The notes: generated by a model not told the origin, from the letters alone. 44,503 nucleotides of DNA from CAYVUV01 sp964455095 (GCA_964455095.1 CAYVUV010000398.1:1-44503), one strand, 5' to 3'; counted from the first letter of the stretch, positions 13,859-21,830 are shown. Numbers and translations are program-made.

Positions 13859-15496
13859 ATGGCCACGGCCACGAAGTCGAACGGGCACGCGGAGACGCGG
13901 AGACGCGGAAAACAAAACGGCCAGCACGGCGATCCCTCGGCCTGGCGTGACGCTGCGGAAAAAAAGCTTTCCAACGGCAACGGTCACGCGCCGGCGATCA
14001 CGATCGGCGAGCCGGTCGACGTCGCCGTCGGGAAAGGCGCCGACCAGGTGCGACCCATCCTGCTGTCGCAGCTCGAGCCCTCGCCCACCAACCCGCGCAA
14101 GCATTTTGCCGACGCCGAGCTCGACGAGCTGGCCGCGTCGCTCAAGCAGCACGGCCTGCTCGAGCCGTTGGTCGTGCGCCCCGACGCCATTTACATCACG
14201 GGCAAGGGGAAGCCCGTGTACGAGATCGTCTGCGGCGAGCGGCGGTACCGAGCCGCCCAGCGGGCCAGGCTGAAGGAAGTCCTCTGCCGCGTCTGCTATT
14301 TCAGCGACCAGGAAGTGCTCGAGATCCAGCTCGTCGAGAACATCCAGCGCGCCGACCTGACCCCACTGGAAGAAGCCCGGGCGTTCAAGCACCTGCTGGA
14401 TGCCGGCATGACGCAGGAGAAGCTCGCGCAAAAAATCGGACGCACGCAGGGGCACGTCTCCAACCGCGTGCGATTGCTCGAGCTGCCCGACGATCTGCAG
14501 GAAGTCGTCGGCTCGGGCCGGCTGCCGGCGACGCAGGCCCGGCTGCTGGTCCCCTACTTGGCGGTCCCCGCGATCGTGCGCGAGATGCTCAAGTTCGCCC
14601 ACGACCATGCCCGCAAGCACGAAGGGCAGCCCCCAAGCGTGACGGAGTGGGAGGACGAGCTCGACAGCCAGGTCGACAAACACACGGTGCCGCTCTCCGG
14701 CTCGAAGTGGCAGGACGGCAGCTACAAGCAATGGTCGATCAAGATCAACGACGCCAATCGCGACGCCCTGGCGGTCGTGCCTGGCCGCGGCGGCTACGGC
14801 GGGCAGGGCAAACGCTCGGGCAATCCGGAGCTGGTCAAGAAGCTGCGCGCGGAGATGCGGAAGCGCGAGCAGGCCAAAGAAAGCAAGGCTGAGGGAAACG
14901 ACACCGCGAAGCAGAAACCCAAGGCCGACGACTGGAAGTCAGCGGAGCAGCGCTGGCGGCGCGAGGACGAAGCCAGGCATCGCGAATATCTCGCCGACCA
15001 CGTGTGGGCGCTGGCGATCGCCCGCCGGCTGCGCGAGTCGCGCACCGAGCAGCACCTGATCTGGCGGATCTACCTGACGCTCTCCTTTGACGGCGACGGC
15101 ATGTGGAACGTCGACGAGAAGGTATTTCCCAAGCTGAAGCGCGGGGACGTATGGGCCGAGCTCGAACGCGTGCCGACCAGCGAGCTGACGGCGGTGATGG
15201 CCCGCACGATCGATTGCGTGCTCACGGCTGATCATGCCATCGGGCTGGAACTCCCGTCGCTGCAGGGCATGGGTGGCCACCTGGGGATCAAGGGGTTGCC
15301 CGAGGCGTGGGCGCAGGCCCGCGATGAAGGCTGGCTCAAAAAGCAGTGGGCGAAAGAGGCCAAGGACTGCGGCCACGCCGACGACGGCAAGGAGATCCCG
15401 CTCGAGTGCCCGGCCTGGCTGCTGCCGCAGCCTGCGCGCAGGGCTGCGGCCAAACAAACACAGTCGCCGGCGAAGCAGGGCAAGGGGAAGAAGTAG
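13859..15496 (+). CDS. ParB/Spo0J-like nuclease-domain protein
   Basis: A 545-residue protein starting at ATG 13859 behind AAAGGA. A low-complexity N-terminus contains a GGAGACGC microrepeat. The ParB domain follows: SPTNPRKHFADAELDELAAS, GERRYRAAQR at residues 126-135, and ENIQRADLTPLEEARAF from residue 160. A KorB-like helix-turn-helix (TQEKLAQKIGRTQGHVSNRV) comes next. The C-terminal 300 residues are charged and unlike chromosomal ParB. Phage proteins of this kind act in partition, transcription control or as DNases. No ParA is present, so a replication or regulatory role is as likely as partition. Confidence 0.85.
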   Translation: MATATKSNGHAETRRRGKQNGQHGDPSAWRDAAEKKLSNGNGHAPAITIGEPVDVAVGKGADQVRPILLSQLEPSPTNPRKHFADAELDELAASLKQHGLLEPLVVRPDAIYITGKGKPVYEIVCGERRYRAAQRARLKEVLCRVCYFSDQEVLEIQLVENIQRADLTPLEEARAFKHLLDAGMTQEKLAQKIGRTQGHVSNRVRLLELPDDLQEVVGSGRLPATQARLLVPYLAVPAIVREMLKFAHDHARKHEGQPPSVTEWEDELDSQVDKHTVPLSGSKWQDGSYKQWSIKINDANRDALAVVPGRGGYGGQGKRSGNPELVKKLRAEMRKREQAKESKAEGNDTAKQKPKADDWKSAEQRWRREDEARHREYLADHVWALAIARRLRESRTEQHLIWRIYLTLSFDGDGMWNVDEKVFPKLKRGDVWAELERVPTSELTAVMARTIDCVLTADHAIGLELPSLQGMGGHLGIKGLPEAWAQARDEGWLKKQWAKEAKDCGHADDGKEIPLECPAWLLPQPARRAAAKQTQSPAKQGKGKK

Positions 15497-15512
15497 TTTT
15501 AGTAGGAATCTT

Positions 15513-15791
15513 ATGGCCATAAAAACGCCGATGACGAAGCCACGCTCGCGGGCGGCCGCCCAGCGCATGGTCGACGATTGGAATCGCGCGCATCGGACAC
15601 TGTGGATGCCCGTGCGCTATTGGATCGGCCGCCGCCACGGCGCCGGCCAGGTCGCGCGGACCGTCACGCGCGCTTACGTGAGCGACGCGGGCGTGCCCTT
15701 CGTGATGCTGGGGTTCGTGAAGGAAAAGATCCCACTCTGGCTCGTTGAACCCTTGCCACTCGAAACACCGAGCACGGAGCCCGCGCGATGA
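15513..15791 (+). CDS. Hypothetical basic protein
   Basis: A 92-residue basic protein (MAIKTPMTKPRSRAAAQRMV...), with central VRYWIGRRHGAGQVARTVTR and a hydrophobic VPFVMLGFVKEKIPLWLVEP. The ATG has TAGGAA 6 bases upstream. It overlaps the next gene by 4 bases. It looks like a small nucleic-acid-associated protein, but no family was recognised. Confidence 0.65.
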   Translation: MAIKTPMTKPRSRAAAQRMVDDWNRAHRTLWMPVRYWIGRRHGAGQVARTVTRAYVSDAGVPFVMLGFVKEKIPLWLVEPLPLETPSTEPAR

Positions 15792-16189
15792 ACGAAGCCA
15801 CGGAGCGCAACGAATTTGATCGCGAGCTGCCGCTCGGCGGGCTGGGGATGAGCGAGACGATGAAATCGCGCTTGCGCAAGCGCTGGGCGGCCGATGCGGC
15901 CGCGGCGGTGGCCCATCGCCGCGCGCCGGGGCGCAAGAACTTCTGGCAGCGGCAGCGCGAGGCGGACGCGGCGGCGATCACCGGCCAGGTCACCCGCGAC
16001 GCGCGGCGCTGCCCGTGCTGCGGCCAGTCGTTTTACCGCACGCATTGCCCGCTGGCCCTCTGCGCCCAGGAAAACGGCGGGCGGCCACCCGAGACGCTCG
16101 TGATGACCCGCGCGGTGCGCCGCGTCGGCGGCCGCGAAACGGCCGATGAGCTGGCGGCCCGCAGCAACCTCAACGAAGGAGCCCAGTGA
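15788..16189 (+). CDS. Small putative zinc-finger protein
   Basis: A 133-residue basic protein with the cluster RRCPCCGQSFYRTHCPLALC: a CxC/CxxC pair followed by HC..C, consistent with one zinc. It is translationally coupled to both neighbours (4-base ATGA upstream, TGATG downstream). Likely nucleic-acid binding; otherwise unknown. Confidence 0.6.
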   Translation: MNEATERNEFDRELPLGGLGMSETMKSRLRKRWAADAAAAVAHRRAPGRKNFWQRQREADAAAITGQVTRDARRCPCCGQSFYRTHCPLALCAQENGGRPPETLVMTRAVRRVGGRETADELAARSNLNEGAQ

Positions 16190-16971
16190 TGTCAGACGCA
16201 AGAGATCTCGTCGTCGTCGCCGGCGGCACGACCGACGAAGTACTCCCCGTATCCGACGTCGCCGAGGATCTCGAGCTGGTGGCCCGCTCACCGGCCGAGA
16301 TGCGCACGGCCCAGGCACGGCTCGCCGAATGGGCCAGGCAAAAGATCTCGATCCTCGAACGCGACCTGGCCGAGCTCGGGACGAGCCTCGACGTTGGTAG
16401 CGCCAATGGTTGGAACATTAAAGCCCTCGATCGCCAGCATTCGCTCTGCGTGAAGCGGATCAACTACTACACGAAAATCCAGAAGGCCGTCGAGGCGGGC
16501 TACTGCATCGTCCCCAACTTCCCGCTCGACATTTTTGCCATCCGCACGAAGCGTAACCGACCGCTCAAGGACGAAACCGATTTGAGCTGGGGCGCTCATT
16601 TGCAGCAGTCCGAGGCGCCGCCGGTAGGAGAAGGCCGCTACGTCAGCGATCGCCCTACCGTGTTTGAGCGCACCGAACGGAAAACCAACCCGGAAGGGAA
16701 AGAGATCGCGAAGAAGTTCTTCTTTGCCGAGGCCTTCGAGGAGGTCGAGTTCCCGATCGCCGTGGCCAAACCGGCTGTCATGTCGGCCACCGCTGAGGCG
16801 ATGGCCTTGAAGTGCTTCGACGAGATCGGCGTGCTACCGGCCCGCCGCGGCAAGGGAGATCCCGTCGTCTGCGGGATCATTTACGATCCGCGGCAGAAGG
16901 GCTCGCCACACTTCCGCGCTCGCCGCGTGACGTTCCTGTTGGCGTGGTACCTCGACACCCGCGAGCTGTAA
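16189..16971 (+). CDS. Hypothetical early phage protein
   Basis: A 260-residue protein. ATG 16189 sits 7 bases after AAGGAG; an in-frame GTG at 16186 is the alternative. The N-terminal half is helical and charged (AEMRTAQARLAEWARQKISI). The C-terminal half is globular, with KKFFFAEAFEEVEFPIAVAK and VVCGIIYDPRQKGSPHFRAR. It stands directly before the initiator-like gene in an apparent replication cluster. I do not recognise the family. Confidence 0.65.
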   Translation: MSDARDLVVVAGGTTDEVLPVSDVAEDLELVARSPAEMRTAQARLAEWARQKISILERDLAELGTSLDVGSANGWNIKALDRQHSLCVKRINYYTKIQKAVEAGYCIVPNFPLDIFAIRTKRNRPLKDETDLSWGAHLQQSEAPPVGEGRYVSDRPTVFERTERKTNPEGKEIAKKFFFAEAFEEVEFPIAVAKPAVMSATAEAMALKCFDEIGVLPARRGKGDPVVCGIIYDPRQKGSPHFRARRVTFLLAWYLDTREL

Positions 16972-17027
16972 GAGAAGCGGCTAGGGACGTTCCAGCTTCT
17001 CAATCGCGTAAGTAGCAAAAAAGCGTT

Positions 17028-18137
17028 ATGGAAGATGCCAAACGTTTGACGATCGCGGCGGCGCTGCGCGGGCTGGGCCTGGGAGCGAACCTCGTCGACG
17101 TCGCCGAGATCCTCTGGGCCGCCGCCAGCGTCGAGCCCGGTCACGTGGCCGTGGTGACTGTCGCCGATCTCGGCCTGCGACTGCGCAAGGACAACCGCTG
17201 CATCCGCCGCTGGCTGGCCGAGCTCGACGGCGCAGGGACGATCCGCATCCTCAGCCGCGAGAAGCGGTGGGGGGCCTACAAGTTCAGCATGCCCGACCCG
17301 CTGGGGGCGCTGCGCGTCCACCACGATCGCCGCCAGGCGGACACGCAAACCATGCTCGAAGCGGCGCAGCCGGCGACGTTACAGATGGTCCCCCCGCGCG
17401 ACTACGCGGCGCGCAGCGCGGACATGGCGTCCGCCGTAGGGGCGCAGCGCGGACATGATGTCCGCGCTAGGGGCTCGGAACCGGCGCGCAGCGCGGACAT
17501 GGCGTCCGCGCTGCGCCGGCCAGGCGACGCGCCGATCAAGCTGTTGGCAAAAAGTTCCGAGGCCGAGCGTGCGGCGGCGCTTGAAGTTACGCGCGCGGCC
17601 CGCGCCGCCTTGCGGCCGAGTGGCACGCCGGCTGCTACGCACGCGCACGCACTGGGAAAGGGAAACCAGGGAAATACTTCTTTGGAGGGTACAGGGAAAA
17701 GGGAAAGGCAAAGGGAGGAACCCTGTAACCAGCCAACTCGAGAGACTAGCGCGCCGGCCGACGAAGCGCGGCGCGGCGACGGCGCACCCGATCCGTTGGC
17801 CGTCGACTTCGCGCGGACCGTCGCCAGCATGCCCGACGCCGGCGAGACGGCGACGAGGCGCCGCGAGCTGGCCGCCGAGTTCGAGCAGGCCCTGGGCGTA
17901 GGCGAGCATGCCTGGCCGGCCTTCTTCGCGAACGTCGCCGCCGTGGTGCACGAGGCCCGCGGCCCGGACGGTGCGGCGCTCACGCGCGAGAAAGTTTTGG
18001 CGATCATCCGGCGGGCGTGGGGGCGACAGCCGCACGACCAGAAGCTCCGCGCGCAGTACGCGACCAAAGCGATCACCGCCGAAGCGAAGCGGCTTTGTCT
18101 GCCGTGGCCCCGCGATCCGCCACGCGACGAGGCTTGA
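17028..18137 (+). CDS. Replication-initiator-like protein with winged helix
   Basis: A 369-residue protein. Residues about 15-90 form a winged helix-turn-helix (VVTVADLGLRLRKDNRCIRR then WLAELDGAGTIRILSREKRW), like phage replisome-organiser proteins. A low-complexity middle (residues 125-250) follows, then a helical C-terminal domain (DFARTVASMPDAGETATRRR, KVLAIIRRAWG) that could recruit a helicase. The middle segment is encoded by three 24-bp DNA iterons, as in lambda O, whose gene contains ori. The start lacks a strong ribosome site and follows a TAGCAAAA string. The assignment as initiator is by fold and architecture; no helicase loader was identified. Confidence 0.68.
   Translation: MEDAKRLTIAAALRGLGLGANLVDVAEILWAAASVEPGHVAVVTVADLGLRLRKDNRCIRRWLAELDGAGTIRILSREKRWGAYKFSMPDPLGALRVHHDRRQADTQTMLEAAQPATLQMVPPRDYAARSADMASAVGAQRGHDVRARGSEPARSADMASALRRPGDAPIKLLAKSSEAERAAALEVTRAARAALRPSGTPAATHAHALGKGNQGNTSLEGTGKRERQREEPCNQPTRETSAPADEARRGDGAPDPLAVDFARTVASMPDAGETATRRRELAAEFEQALGVGEHAWPAFFANVAAVVHEARGPDGAALTREKVLAIIRRAWGRQPHDQKLRAQYATKAITAEAKRLCLPWPRDPPRDEA
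17411..17509. other. Candidate replication origin: three 24-bp iterons
   Basis: GCGCAGCGCGGACATGGCGT plus CCGC at 17411-17434 and 17486-17509, and a 22/24 match (ATG in place of GCG) at 17442-17465. Each contains the dyad GCGGAC-N5-GTCCGC. Starts are 31 and 44 bp apart, so copy 2 is read in a different frame from copies 1 and 3: selection is on DNA, not protein. A purine-rich, less GC-rich tract follows at about 17655-17730 (runs of GGGAAA), a possible unwinding region. Confidence 0.65.
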
Positions 18138-18179
18138 GGGGCGAGCGGTCGATTTGCTGGACGAAAGGTGGGTGGCCGA

Positions 18180-18440
18180 ATGACGGCGTTGACGTCGATT
18201 GAGGAGCAGTGGCAAGGGTTCTCGGCGATGGTGTTTGCCAAGATGAAACCAGCGGAGACGCAAGTCGCCGAAATGAAAAAGGCTTTCTTCGCCGGTGCGT
18301 GGGCCATGTTCTGCGGGGCCGAAGAAATTGGTCTGCCGCACGTCTCGGAAGCGCAGGCGATGGAATGGCTGGAAGCGCGTCGACGCGAGTGCCAGGAGTT
18401 CAAGCGCAAAATCATCACCGAGTACTCCGAACGGAATTAG
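18180..18440 (+). CDS. Hypothetical small helical protein
   Basis: An 86-residue protein with FSAMVFAKMKPAETQVAEMK then KAFFAGAWAMFCGAEEIGLP, followed by an acidic/basic helix. The AEMKKAFFAGAxAMF pattern resembles small phage proteins of unknown function found in early regions. ATG 18180 is preferred over an in-frame GTG at 18168 (AAAGGTGG lies upstream of the ATG). It is 3 bases from the next gene. Confidence 0.7.
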   Translation: MTALTSIEEQWQGFSAMVFAKMKPAETQVAEMKKAFFAGAWAMFCGAEEIGLPHVSEAQAMEWLEARRRECQEFKRKIITEYSERN

Positions 18441-18443
18441 TCC

Positions 18444-18719
18444 ATGACCACGCTCGAGCCGCGGCACGCCGAGATCCTCAGGCACATGCTGGGCATGCGG
18501 CCGGACAAGCCGAAAGGCTCGTACGGCTACCGCAATTACTTCTGCGCCGAAGTCGGGGGCGATGACTACATCGAGTTGTGCATCATGGAAGACGCGCTGC
18601 TGGTGCAGCGCGGCGCGGCGATCAACGAGGGGCGCGATCGCTACTTCCACGCCACGCGGGAAGGGTGCGCGGCGATCGGGCTGCACCACGCGGCCATCAA
18701 ACGAGCCCTAGGGAGGTGA
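18444..18719 (+). CDS. Hypothetical small early protein
   Basis: A 91-residue protein (RHAEILRHMLGMRPDKPKGS, then YGYRNYFCAEVGG). The composition suggests a compact alpha/beta fold and similar small proteins occur in phage early regions. It is tightly spaced with both neighbours. The function is unknown. Confidence 0.7.
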   Translation: MTTLEPRHAEILRHMLGMRPDKPKGSYGYRNYFCAEVGGDDYIELCIMEDALLVQRGAAINEGRDRYFHATREGCAAIGLHHAAIKRALGR

Positions 18720-18721
18720 TC

Positions 18722-18982
18722 ATGGCCCACATGCGGATCTGGCTGTTGATCGTGCTGGCGGTGCTGTGCGGCAATAGCACCTGGCAGGTCGAGCGCGCCA
18801 TCAGGATCAACCGCGGTGCGCTGGAGGCGAACGAGTTGCTGATGGACGCCAACGGCAAGCTGATCGAAGCCAATCGCCACCTCAACGAAGCCAACCGGCA
18901 GCTGCAGCTCCAGCTGCGGCGGCTGTTCGGAGTGCCGTCTTTCGAGGCGCCGGCCGAGCCGCCAGGCGGCACGCTGGGCTAG
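18722..18982 (+). CDS. Small membrane-anchored coiled-coil protein
   Basis: An 86-residue protein with an N-terminal hydrophobic helix (MRIWLLIVLAVLCGNSTW) and then a heptad-like helix with repeats of (L)xEAN(R/E): GALEANELLMDAN, LIEANRHLNEANRQLQLQLR. It ends Pro-rich. GGGAGGTGA precedes the ATG. The topology resembles an inner-membrane spanin component, but it lies in the early region far from any recognised lysis gene, so the role is open. Confidence 0.6.
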   Translation: MAHMRIWLLIVLAVLCGNSTWQVERAIRINRGALEANELLMDANGKLIEANRHLNEANRQLQLQLRRLFGVPSFEAPAEPPGGTLG

Positions 18983-18993
18983 GAGGACCGCGC

Positions 18994-19455
18994 ATGCTGA
19001 AGGTGCATATCCGCTGGATGATTCGCCGCGACATGCCCGAGGTGCTGGCGATCGAGGCCGACAGCTATGGCCGCCAGGCCTGGGGCGAGGACGAGTTCAT
19101 CCAGTTCCTGCGGAAGCGCAACGCGATCGGCATGGTCGCCGAAGAGGGTGGGATGCGGATCGTCGGCTTCATGGTCTACGCGCTCTATCCCCGCCGGATC
19201 GAGGTCGTGAAGCTGGCGGTCGGACCGGCCTGTCAGCGGCGCGGCGTGGGCCGGCAGTTGGCGCAGAAGCTGATCTTGAAGCTTTCGCATCAGCGCCGCA
19301 CCGAGCTGGGCGGCTGGGTGAGCGATCGCAACCTGGCGGGGCACCAGTTCCTGCGGGCTGTCGGCGCCCGGGCCGTGGAAGTCGACCGCGACGCGTATCG
19401 GTTCGTCTACACGTACCAGCGGGAAGCGGCCGAAGCGATCGCGAGGCTGACGTGA
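18994..19455 (+). CDS. GNAT-family N-acetyltransferase, RimI-like
   Basis: A 153-residue single-domain acetyltransferase. It has an N-terminal IRRDMPEVLAIEADSYG, the beta4 strand RIEVVKLAVGP and the acetyl-CoA loop CQRRGVGRQL (Q/RxxGxG), as in RimI, which acetylates ribosomal protein S18 N-terminally. A phage copy would modify host or phage proteins. It is coupled to the sigma-like mini-protein by a TGATG overlap. The family is clear; the RimI substrate is not established. Confidence 0.85.
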   Translation: MLKVHIRWMIRRDMPEVLAIEADSYGRQAWGEDEFIQFLRKRNAIGMVAEEGGMRIVGFMVYALYPRRIEVVKLAVGPACQRRGVGRQLAQKLILKLSHQRRTELGGWVSDRNLAGHQFLRAVGARAVEVDRDAYRFVYTYQREAAEAIARLT

Positions 19456-19652
19456 TGCGCGAGCAACATGCCAACGCGGCCTCGGGGACGGCGCTGCGCA
19501 CGCACGAGGAGATCGCGGCGCGGTTCGGCGTCTCCCGGGCGATGATCGCGCACATTGAGCAGCGGGCGCTGCGCAAGCTGCGCTACGCCATCGAGTGCGA
19601 AGCCAAGGCGGCGGGGATGACCGTGGCCGAGTGGCTGGCGACGGCGAGCTAG
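19455..19652 (+). CDS. Mini-protein resembling sigma70 region 4
   Basis: A 65-residue protein. The segment THEEIAARFGVSRAMIAHIE plus QRALRKLR closely matches the region 4.2 helix-turn-helix of sigma70 (TLEEIGxxFGVSRERIRQIE then xKALRKLR), the part that reads -35 boxes. Regions 1-3 are missing, so it cannot act as a full sigma factor. It could compete with or retarget host sigma, or act as a stand-alone regulator. It starts at ATG 19455 inside the previous stop. Confidence 0.78.
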   Translation: MREQHANAASGTALRTHEEIAARFGVSRAMIAHIEQRALRKLRYAIECEAKAAGMTVAEWLATAS

Positions 19653-19672
19653 TCGCGAGGAATAGCAAAAAC

Positions 19673-19879
19673 ATGGCGCGCGACGAGGATATCAACCTGC
19701 TGGCGCTAGCCAAGGGGAGGGAGCGGTACGTGTTCATTTACCACGACGACCGCCGCGCGGAAGTGCTGCGGATGCTGGGTCGGTTCGCCGCGAATCCCGA
19801 GCTGAGTTTCAGCTGGTGGGACGCGGCCTGCCTCTCGAAGCGCATCCGCGACAGCGTGCCGCCGGCGACGAACTGTTAG
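19673..19879 (+). CDS. Hypothetical small protein
   Basis: A 68-residue protein (MARDEDINLLALAKGRERYVFIYHDDRRAE...). The phrase GxERYVFIYHDDRRAEVLRM is typical of small alpha/beta phage proteins of unknown function. The start is preceded by AATAGCAAAAAC, a string also seen before the gene at 31272, rather than by a ribosome site. It ends in a CACCGAGG microrepeat region. Confidence 0.65.
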   Translation: MARDEDINLLALAKGRERYVFIYHDDRRAEVLRMLGRFAANPELSFSWWDAACLSKRIRDSVPPATNC

Positions 19880-19880
19880 C

Positions 19881-19940
19881 CACCGAGGACGCAGAGGACA
19901 CCGAGTAATGCTCTCCGTGTCCTCGGTGATCTCTCCGTGG
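19881..19940. repeat. Facing CACCGAGGAC microrepeats
   Basis: CACCGAGGAC (19881) and GTCCTCGGTG (19919) form a 10-bp inverted repeat made of the GAGGACRCNGAG-type short repeats that also occur at 21719, 27557 and 28390. They are typical of host intergenic DNA as I recall it from planctomycetes. Confidence 0.6.
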
Positions 19941-20024
19941 CCAGTACCTACCATGCGTCTCGGGGTGCTAGCAGTTGGTCGGTTTGGGGTTCCCGACGGG
20001 GCGGCTGCTGGTCACCATGGACGC

Positions 20025-20264
20025 ATGGCCAGACCGTACCAGCGGCGCTGCCGGGGGCCCTGCGGCCTCTCTAAGCCCGCCAAAGGGGGGCGCCGCTACC
20101 GCACTCAGTGGGGCGACTTCTTCCTCTGCGCCGATTGCGATCGGCAGCACCTGGCACCGCTGCGGACCGCGCAGATGGCCGCCTACAAGCTGGCGGTCGA
20201 GCAGCTCTTGGCGCCGGTCCTCCCCGGCCAGTTGGATATTCAGCGCCGCGGATTTTGTTCTTGA
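20025..20264 (+). CDS. Small zinc-ribbon-like protein
   Basis: A 79-residue basic protein with CRGPC near residue 10 and CADC near residue 42: two cysteine pairs separated by about 30 residues, as in a zinc ribbon. It overlaps open frames in other phases, but only this one has the paired cysteines and an ordered composition. Its stop is followed by a degenerate, reversed CACTTTTGACC element (20261-20290). The function is unknown. Confidence 0.6.
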   Translation: MARPYQRRCRGPCGLSKPAKGGRRYRTQWGDFFLCADCDRQHLAPLRTAQMAAYKLAVEQLLAPVLPGQLDIQRRGFCS

Positions 20265-20343
20265 ACCCTGGTTGCAAGTGTCCGCGGGCAATTCAGCTGC
20301 GCTAGTTTCGCGCCGTAAGTTGCTACGGATGCAATACTAAGCC

Positions 20344-20361
20344 AATCAATGCGCATTGATT
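20344..20361. promoter_or_regulatory. 18-bp perfect palindrome, possible operator
   Basis: AATCAATGCGCATTGATT, an unusually AT-rich perfect palindrome in GC-rich DNA, 34 bases before the next start codon. It looks like a dimeric regulator site. It is single-copy in the window. Confidence 0.55.
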
Positions 20362-20395
20362 TGGCCACTTGGGCCCGCGCTGGCCTAGTAGGGGC

Positions 20396-20887
20396 ATGCC
20401 ACGCCGCGCCCCGAGCCCGTCCGCCCGCCGCCAGGCCCGTGAAGTCCGCTGCGTCCCCTGCGACGATGCCGGCAACGAGATCCCCACGGCGGCGGCGGTC
20501 AACGCCCGTCGAACACGGGCCGCGTCGCGCGCGGCGTCCGCCACCAATACAGCTGCGGCCGGCTCTGCCACTCTGGCCGAGCGCCCCGGGGACTCTTCTG
20601 CCCCGGGGCCGGCATCTACCTCGGCAATTCCCAGCGGTGTGCCCCTCCCGTTTCCGCGCGCCTTCACGGGAGTGCAGGCCCGCTGCCTGAACGTCAGCGA
20701 GATGAAGCATCGCATCGGCTGGGTGAGTGGCTTCCGACTGACGGCCACGGCGCGCGACGAGCTCGGCCGCTCGATCGAGCTGCGCGGCGAGCTGGTCGAC
20801 ATGCGGCACACCGTCGAGCGGCCCGAGTACGAGGAAGGCCGCGACTACTACTTGAATCTCGCGGCGCCGTCCGCCGGCGAGGGCTGA
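20396..20887 (+). CDS. Hypothetical protein
   Basis: A 163-residue protein from ATG 20396, with a low-complexity Ala/Arg/Ser/Pro first half. The compact C-terminal part (RCLNVSEMKHRIGWVSGFRL, then RDELGRSIELRGELVDMRHT) looks folded and beta-rich. Only the C-terminal third is convincingly protein-like; the true start may lie further downstream. It is flanked by an 18-bp palindrome upstream and a composite repeat downstream. Confidence 0.5.
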   Translation: MPRRAPSPSARRQAREVRCVPCDDAGNEIPTAAAVNARRTRAASRAASATNTAAAGSATLAERPGDSSAPGPASTSAIPSGVPLPFPRAFTGVQARCLNVSEMKHRIGWVSGFRLTATARDELGRSIELRGELVDMRHTVERPEYEEGRDYYLNLAAPSAGEG

Positions 20888-20888
20888 T

Positions 20889-20904
20889 TATGTCGCGCGA
20901 CATG
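20889..20904. repeat. GTCGCGCGAC palindrome, copy 3
   Basis: TATGTCGCGCGACATG, one base after the preceding stop. It opens a 31-codon frame (20890-20985, MSRDM...) made only of repeat elements, probably not a gene. Confidence 0.8.
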
Positions 20905-20911
20905 ATATCGG

Positions 20912-20970
20912 ATTCCCGACCTGCAAGCAGTCGGGAATGGGCTGAGTCGGGACCTGCAAGCAGTCCCGAA
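20912..20970 (+). repeat. GACCTGC-AA-GCAGTC hairpins, copies 2 and 3
   Basis: Copy 2 (20912-20938) has stem ATTCCCGAC / GTCGGGAAT; copy 3 (20946-20970) has TCGGGAC / GTCCCGA. Both enclose the identical loop CTGCAAGCA. They are followed by CTAGCCACTAGCCACTGACC microrepeats up to the next gene. Confidence 0.75.
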
Positions 20971-21015
20971 CGGACTGACTCCTAGCCACTAGCCACTGAC
21001 CCCTTCGAGGCACGC

Positions 21016-21702
21016 ATGAGCACGTCGATCGCCGAGCCGTTGCAGTTGTTTCCCCGTCGCCGGCAGCGAGTCAAGTTTGCCGCGGCCCGCCCGCGGCTGC
21101 GGCTGGCGATTCGCCGGGCGCTGAACACGGGGCGCGTGACTGGCGCGGAGGCCGACGCGCTGGCCGAGGCGCTCGACGACGATGATCTGCTCGAGGAAGC
21201 CTACTACCGCTCGCGCGTCGAATTCGCGGAAGAGCCGCCGGCGGGTCGCGACTGGGCGGGCTTCTTCGGGGCCCTGGCCAAGTTCGTCGAAGCGCTGGCT
21301 CCGATCGTCATGGCGCTGTTGAAACTGTTTGTGGCCGCGGCGCCGACGGTGGCGCTGGCCGCGCCGTCGACCCCCGGGCGTCGCGCCATGCAGCGCCGGT
21401 TCAACGAGCATCCCGACGGCCCCGAGCTGCACGCGATGGCGCTGGCCCTGCCCGGCCTCTTTCGCGAAAGCGGTTTCGACTTTACGAGCAGCAGCTTCCA
21501 AAGCGCGTGGCGGCTGTTCAGCAACGCCGTCAACAGCACGCTGCAGGCATTCGACGCGACGGCGATCGGCGACGTGCTGGCGGCCATGCACGCGCTCGAA
21601 GAGTCGCTGGCCAGTTATGACGGCTACGCCGACCTGCCCCACGTGCTCGCCTCGATCGCCAGCTTCCTGCAGGCGATCTTCGATCTGCTCGGAGCGAAGT
21701 AG
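21016..21702 (+). CDS. Hypothetical protein with amphipathic/hydrophobic helix
   Basis: A 228-residue protein. Residues 1-70 are basic then acidic-helical (TGAEADALAEALDDDDLLEE). A hydrophobic stretch lies near residues 90-118 (EALAPIVMALLKLFVAAAPT). The C-terminus is helical and neutral. No signal peptide and no known motif. The hydrophobic helix could be membrane-active. First gene of the cargo region; its job is unknown. Confidence 0.6.
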   Translation: MSTSIAEPLQLFPRRRQRVKFAAARPRLRLAIRRALNTGRVTGAEADALAEALDDDDLLEEAYYRSRVEFAEEPPAGRDWAGFFGALAKFVEALAPIVMALLKLFVAAAPTVALAAPSTPGRRAMQRRFNEHPDGPELHAMALALPGLFRESGFDFTSSSFQSAWRLFSNAVNSTLQAFDATAIGDVLAAMHALEESLASYDGYADLPHVLASIASFLQAIFDLLGAK

Positions 21703-21799
21703 CCCGCAGCGGTCGATCGTTGCCACCGAGATCACCGAGTCGAGGAATCGTTAGCTCACCGCGAAGGCGCGAAGAACGCGAAGCGAAGCGCGCGGTGAT

Positions 21800-21825
21800 C
21801 GATCACTTTTAACCCGGGTGCAATG
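21800..21825 (+). repeat. CACTTTTGACC element, copy 3
   Basis: CGATCACTTTTAACCCGGGT then GCAAT, six bases before the metalloprotease start, with no ribosome site between. It contains GATC twice (GTGATCGATCAC). Confidence 0.75.
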
Positions 21826-21830
21826 CGACC

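Noticed and set aside
17411..17509. CRISPR array
   Set aside because: Only three repeats with unequal 7- and 20-base spacers, inside a protein-coding gene and with no cas genes.
20890..20985. 31-codon gene starting MSRDM
   Set aside because: It consists entirely of the palindrome and two hairpin repeats, with no ribosome site, so the open frame is incidental.
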